Source: Acidobacteriota bacterium
GTDB taxonomy: Bacteria > Acidobacteriota > Terriglobia > Terriglobales > Acidobacteriaceae
Assembly (NCBI GenBank): GCA_019351975.1
Contig: JABBOG010000024.1
Location: 1 to 54,325 of the forward strand
DNA: 54,325 nucleotides
Reading direction: 5' to 3'
The position numbers and the translations under genes are program-made. Below the pieces are notes generated by a model, which did no database searches, was not told where the DNA came from, and saw nothing but the letters and a program-made list of their open reading frames with translations. This document shows positions 51,397 through 54,325 of the stretch, one piece after another. Position 1 is the first letter of the stretch. Each line of letters begins with the position of its first letter.

Positions 51397-52689
51397 CTAT
51401 AGTGGGATCAAATCGCGAGCGATTTCGTTTTGGAGTGCCGCGGAGAGGCCGGCCTGCTTGGCGAATTGCGACCAACTGTCTATAGCACCACGAACATCGG
51501 ATAGGACGTTCTCGGGCTTCCTAATGCCGAAGCGATCAGCAACCGTAAGCAGATCGTTCTTGGATATGTCTTTGAACTTCTGATTGACGCTCATCAAGTG
51601 CTGGTATGTCCATAATCCCGTTGGTTTGTAGGCGTGTGTAACGTCGTAAGCCGGGGAGAGATTCCACTCTTGTCCTTGCCGAACGATGAAACCAAAGTTC
51701 TTGGTGTGATCGTCACAGTTGCGAGCCATCACGTTGAATGCCATACGACGGAAAATTTGGTCCAGAGCGTCATCATCCAGACCGAGCGCCCTGGCAGTCA
51801 TGAAGAGTTGGGAATAGTCGTGTGTTCCACGCTGCTTGAAATCTAGGTGATTGATGGCACAGAGTGTTTGGATGTGGTGCTTCAGTGTTTTGCCACCAAT
51901 CACCTCACGATCGAATCGCTTGGTCATAAAGTGAGCGCGTCCATTCTCTTCGAGCAGACGTGATTGAGACATCGAGATTCCTGCGGTCGTAGCCATCAGA
52001 TAGTAGGCGAATTCAGTTCGACCGTAGCCTTCTCCTGTTCCGAGTTCCTCATCTTCACCCACGCCATCGAACTTCAACAACCAGTGCTCAAATCCCGTGG
52101 CGGCATCGAATTGTCCACTCCGCACTTCATCTGTTGCTGGATTCCACGCGATAACCGCCTTCGCTCGGGCTCCGCCAGCGGAGGTTCCAACCTTGATGAT
52201 GTTGGCTAGCGCGGCTTTCGCTTCATGGTCGACTGCGAAGGTGCCCTGCACAAGCCGCCTGGCCTCTTCAACGAGCTCTTTCATTTCGACAGGAGCGGTG
52301 CTTTCTTTATGGGCTCCTCTCGCGGGTCGGAACTCTAGCGCGCCCATCCCTCGCTTTCCCATGTATGCGAGGCGGTCAAGAACAGTGACGGAAGTCTTAG
52401 CGATGCCTCGTTGAGCCATCCAAGCGTCAATGAGAGCATTCCCGAAGTCATCGGGAAGCGCGTCGGCCAACAGAGCGGGGAGTCGAAAATACGTGGCCTC
52501 CGGCAGTGTCGGGAAAACGTAAACCGAACGGGAGTCCTTCAGAGGCATGTGAATGGGAGCTAATTCTGTCCCTGTCCTTTTCCAAGCAGGATCGTATTCG
52601 AACGCGTAATAGTCGATACTGGGGTCAAGAGTGACAGCGCCGACGAAACGTCCCCAAACCCACACTTCAATAACCGATACGTCTTTCAT
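51397..52689 (-). CDS. hipA: HipA-like serine/threonine kinase toxin
   Basis: A 430-residue HipA-fold kinase. N-terminal HipA_N region with PLKDSRSVYVFPTLPEATYFRLPALLADALPD and LAYMGKRGMGALEF. The ATP loop is VGTSAGGARAKAVI (167-180), the ATP Lys WLLKFD (K206), the catalytic loop NCDDHTKNF (324-332; Asp, His and Lys present) and the DFG-like Asp in PAYDVTHAY. In HipBA systems the kinase phosphorylates a translation factor and causes dormancy. It overlaps the upstream regulator gene by 4 bp. All catalytic residues look intact. Confidence 0.92.
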   Translation of the reverse strand: MKDVSVIEVWVWGRFVGAVTLDPSIDYYAFEYDPAWKRTGTELAPIHMPLKDSRSVYVFPTLPEATYFRLPALLADALPDDFGNALIDAWMAQRGIAKTSVTVLDRLAYMGKRGMGALEFRPARGAHKESTAPVEMKELVEEARRLVQGTFAVDHEAKAALANIIKVGTSAGGARAKAVIAWNPATDEVRSGQFDAATGFEHWLLKFDGVGEDEELGTGEGYGRTEFAYYLMATTAGISMSQSRLLEENGRAHFMTKRFDREVIGGKTLKHHIQTLCAINHLDFKQRGTHDYSQLFMTARALGLDDDALDQIFRRMAFNVMARNCDDHTKNFGFIVRQGQEWNLSPAYDVTHAYKPTGLWTYQHLMSVNQKFKDISKNDLLTVADRFGIRKPENVLSDVRGAIDSWSQFAKQAGLSAALQNEIARDLIPL

Positions 52690-53009
52690 CCTTGGTTGGC
52701 CTCGATGTTCGAACGACGGACGCGCCGGCGGGCGGCTTCTGAATGGCGCAAGAGCGCCAGCGGGCTTACAGAGGGCTTGGGCACAAGTAAACGCAGGCCG
52801 TCGAGAGAATCGAGAGCTTTCAGGACTCGAACGAGCGTTTCAATGCTCGATCCACGCCCCGCCTCAAGATTTCGCAGTGCTTTCTCGGAGATTCCGGCCT
52901 TCTGGGCAGTGGAAATCTGATCCAAGTTCTTCGCAATGCGCAGTTCTTGGATCTGCTTTCCTAGAGCAGCCTGCAGTTCGTCCGGGGAAAGAAAAGACAT
53001 ATCGGCCAT
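52686..53009 (-). CDS. hipB: HipB-like XRE antitoxin/regulator
   Basis: A 107-residue protein with an XRE HTH (LGKQIQELRIAKNLDQISTAQKAGISEKALRNLEAGRGSSIETLVRVLKALD) and an Arg-rich C-terminal tail that could contact HipA or DNA. First gene of the hipBA pair. The adjacent operator array (53013-53144) starts 4 bp upstream of its start codon and is the expected binding region. Confidence 0.9.
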   Translation of the reverse strand: MADMSFLSPDELQAALGKQIQELRIAKNLDQISTAQKAGISEKALRNLEAGRGSSIETLVRVLKALDSLDGLRLLVPKPSVSPLALLRHSEAARRRVRRSNIEANQG

Positions 53010-53012
53010 AGC

Positions 53013-53144
53013 GGTAGAATAGTACCGTTTAACTCAAATTGTCAACTTAACCGGCATCATAGTGCCGATAAAACGACACTTGCTTAATAGGCACAATCGT
53101 ACCGATTAGAGCTATATCATCACCTAATCGGTATGATCGTTCCG
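53013..53144. promoter_or_regulatory. Four regularly spaced CGGYA-N6-TRCCG operators
   Basis: Inverted-repeat sites at 53013-53028 (CGGTA/TACCG), 53052-53067 (CGGCA/TGCCG), 53089-53104 (AGGCA/TACCG, one mismatch) and 53129-53144 (CGGTA/TTCCG, one mismatch), each with a 6-nt spacer and starting 39, 37 and 40 bp apart. Sites 3 and 4 are also part of a larger dyad (CGTACCGATTAG with CTAATCGGTATG). They lie directly upstream of hipB and fit a HipB-type autoregulatory array, which may also act on the divergent AbiEi gene. Confidence 0.8.
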
Positions 53145-53174
53145 GTATCCAGGACATTGCAAAACCGTATCCTT

Positions 53175-53208
53175 GGTAGTGGGCAGGTATATATACCTGC
53201 CCACTACC
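53175..53208. repeat. Perfect 34-bp palindrome
   Basis: Arms of 17 bp (GGTAGTGGGCAGGTATA and its reverse complement) meet without spacer in TATATATA. It can extrude as a cruciform or serve as a high-affinity dimer site. It stands between the hipB operators and the AbiEi gene. Confidence 0.85.
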
Positions 53209-53231
53209 GTTTATTTGGACTACCCTTTTAC

Positions 53232-53271
53232 TGCCTTCACTGCTATGTATATATACCTAGCAGTGAAGGCA
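53232..53271 (+). repeat. 40-bp inverted repeat covering the AbiEi ribosome-binding site
   Basis: TGCCTTCACTGCTA and TAGCAGTGAAGGCA form 14-bp arms around a GTATATATAC core, with a single mismatch in the full 20-bp arms. The right arm includes GAAGG, the apparent Shine-Dalgarno 6 nt before ATG 53276. In RNA the hairpin would hide it; in DNA it is a plausible self-binding site for an AbiEi-type protein, which binds inverted repeats near its own gene. Confidence 0.75.
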
Positions 53272-53275
53272 AAAA

Positions 53276-54133
53276 ATGCGCCTGAAAACACAACTCGCAA
53301 TTCAAGCGCATATCGAGGGGCTGCCCCCACGCGCCTGGAGTCGAAAAGACTTTCAAGAACTTCTGGCTGAAAAGAGGGACGATTGGAATGCTCCTCAGTA
53401 CCTGACTCCTGGGCGCCTCATTACTTTCCTTTTGGACAATGACTTCGCTCGAAGAATCGACATCAAGTCGAAGGACTATGGGGCCAAGAGTCGATACATA
53501 ACGGGCGATCTCTCTCTCCTTTCGTTCGCCTGCTCTTTTTACAAGCGCTCATACATCTCTCATGTCACTGCGCTTCATGTTCACGGGCTTGTGCCAGAGG
53601 GCACGGTCTACGTGAATCACGAGCAGACTCCCAAAAAGACAACATCTCGGCTCAGTCAAACCGGCATTGATCGAGCGTTCAAGAACCAGCCCCGCCGCTC
53701 GTCTTACGAATTTCGGACCGAGACACATACATTCATATTCCTGAACGGTAAGAACACAGGTGATGCGGGTGTAGTGGAGATCACAGGACCTTCCGGCCAA
53801 CCCTTACGGTGTACGTCGCTGGAGAGAACACTGATCGACTGCGTAGTACGTCCCCAATACGTTGGAGGAATCTCCACGCTGGCCAACGCAATTCCAACGG
53901 TGATTAGCCGGATCTCGACTCAAGAACTCGTCTCTTTGCTCGCTCAAACCAAGTACGTTTACCCGTATCACCAGTCGGTGGGCTTCCTCCTCCAAAGAGC
54001 AGGCATGTCGTCTACACAACTCGAGCCTCTTCGTAGGCTTCCAAGACGCTTCAAGTTCTATTTGGACTACGGAATGAAGCGGTCGCTATACGACTCAGAA
54101 TGGCAAATCTACTATCCAGCCGAACTCAAGTAA
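53276..54133 (+). CDS. AbiEi-family antitoxin-like protein without AbiEii partner
   Basis: A 285-residue protein: an N-terminal winged-HTH region (AWSRKDFQELL ... LTPGRLITFLLDNDF) followed by the AbiEi core, with YISHVTALHVHGLVPEG matching the typical LSALxxHGL segment and TSLERTLIDCVVRPQYVGG a second family hallmark. The family represses its own promoter and neutralises the nucleotidyltransferase toxin AbiEii. No such toxin gene follows: the gene is the last of the element before the attachment site. It may control hipBA or act alone. Confidence 0.82.
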   Translation: MRLKTQLAIQAHIEGLPPRAWSRKDFQELLAEKRDDWNAPQYLTPGRLITFLLDNDFARRIDIKSKDYGAKSRYITGDLSLLSFACSFYKRSYISHVTALHVHGLVPEGTVYVNHEQTPKKTTSRLSQTGIDRAFKNQPRRSSYEFRTETHTFIFLNGKNTGDAGVVEITGPSGQPLRCTSLERTLIDCVVRPQYVGGISTLANAIPTVISRISTQELVSLLAQTKYVYPYHQSVGFLLQRAGMSSTQLEPLRRLPRRFKFYLDYGMKRSLYDSEWQIYYPAELK

Positions 54134-54270
54134 GCGTCGCGAGACGGCGGGGCGCTCAACCCCAAACCAACCCCACGTAAGAAATCGACCTGCCTATTTT
54201 CAATAACTTAGGGCTCTGTAAAGCTCCCGATCAGGCCTCGTAAGTCGTTGAAACTACGCTTCTGTCGCCG

Positions 54271-54315
54271 CTCATAACCCAAAGGTCGTAGGTTCAAATC
54301 CTACCCCCGCAACCA
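54271..54315 (+). other. Attachment site: 3' fragment of an initiator tRNA-fMet gene
   Basis: Starts with the CAU anticodon loop CTCATAA and continues CCCAAAGGTCG, T-arm GTAGG-TTCAAAT-CCTAC, acceptor strand CCCCGCA, then ACCA. The A at position 72 and CAU anticodon are hallmarks of bacterial initiator tRNA. The DNA before it does not pair: the expected 5' anticodon stem is absent, and no D-arm or 5' acceptor is seen. It is therefore not a functional tRNA but the duplicated 3' end typical of tRNA-targeting integrases. The intact tRNA would lie at the other end, left of position 1. Confidence 0.85.
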
Positions 54316-54325
54316 ATCAAATCAA

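Noticed and set aside
54236-54315. A complete tRNA-fMet gene at the right end
   Set aside because: Only the anticodon-loop-to-3'-end part is present; the 5' acceptor, D-arm and left anticodon stem are missing.

Overview
The window reads as one integrative and conjugative element (ICE) of about 54 kb, probably from an Acidobacteriota host of the Terriglobia type (Granulicella, Terriglobus, Edaphobacter). That host call is inference from the mix of gene families and the moderately high GC, not from a marker gene. A tyrosine recombinase and a small excisionase-like protein lie at the left end. The right end carries a 45-bp 3' fragment of an initiator tRNA-fMet gene, as expected at the junction of an element that integrates into a tRNA gene. 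No replication initiator and no ParA are visible, which argues against a plasmid.

Layout: (1) 1-1.7 kb, integration module. (2) 1.8-14 kb, cargo rich in small oxidoreductases: four intact SDR genes plus one SDR remnant, a metallo-beta-lactamase-fold hydrolase, a cupin, a VOC-fold protein, a secreted DinB-like protein, a secreted GlcG/HbpS-like protein, one LysR and three TetR regulators, and an unrecognised protein made of two related halves. The set looks like a stress or electrophile-detoxification load. (3) 14-17.3 kb, ParB, a DUF6908-like protein and an ArdC-like antirestriction protein, preceded by a structured leader. (4) 17.8-34.1 kb, an IS110-family insertion followed by a defence-like island. 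The island holds an HNH protein, a restriction-modification set (control-protein-like regulator with a C-box-like site, then a single-chain nuclease/methyltransferase), a four-gene minus-strand cluster (membrane protein, Cys/His peptidase-like protein, unknown protein, HEPN-containing TIGR02391 protein), a SEC-C-type zinc protein, and a 1,711-residue STAND ATPase with an N-terminal Mrr/Cap4-like nuclease. (5) 34.2-41.2 kb, DNA processing: MOBF relaxase-helicase, VirD4-type coupling protein, relaxosome accessory proteins around an oriT-like set of inverted repeats, a RepB-like primase and SSB. (6) 41.7-51 kb, a minus-strand VirB/Trb type IV secretion operon running from VirB2 to VirB11. (7) 51.4-54.3 kb, HipBA-like genes, a regularly spaced operator array, two long palindromes and an orphan AbiEi-like antitoxin next to the tRNA fragment.

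The observations most worth checking are: an in-frame amber codon that cuts virB9 where its reading frame and typical VirB9 C-terminus continue unbroken to the virB10 start; a frameshift in a small gene of the same operon (so conjugation may be impaired); the STAND-nuclease and HEPN/peptidase genes as candidate defence systems; the operator and palindrome architecture between hipB and the AbiEi gene; and hairpin-rich leaders before both ssb and ardC that could be single-strand promoters used on DNA entry. Coordinates of short motifs were read by eye and may be off by a base or two.
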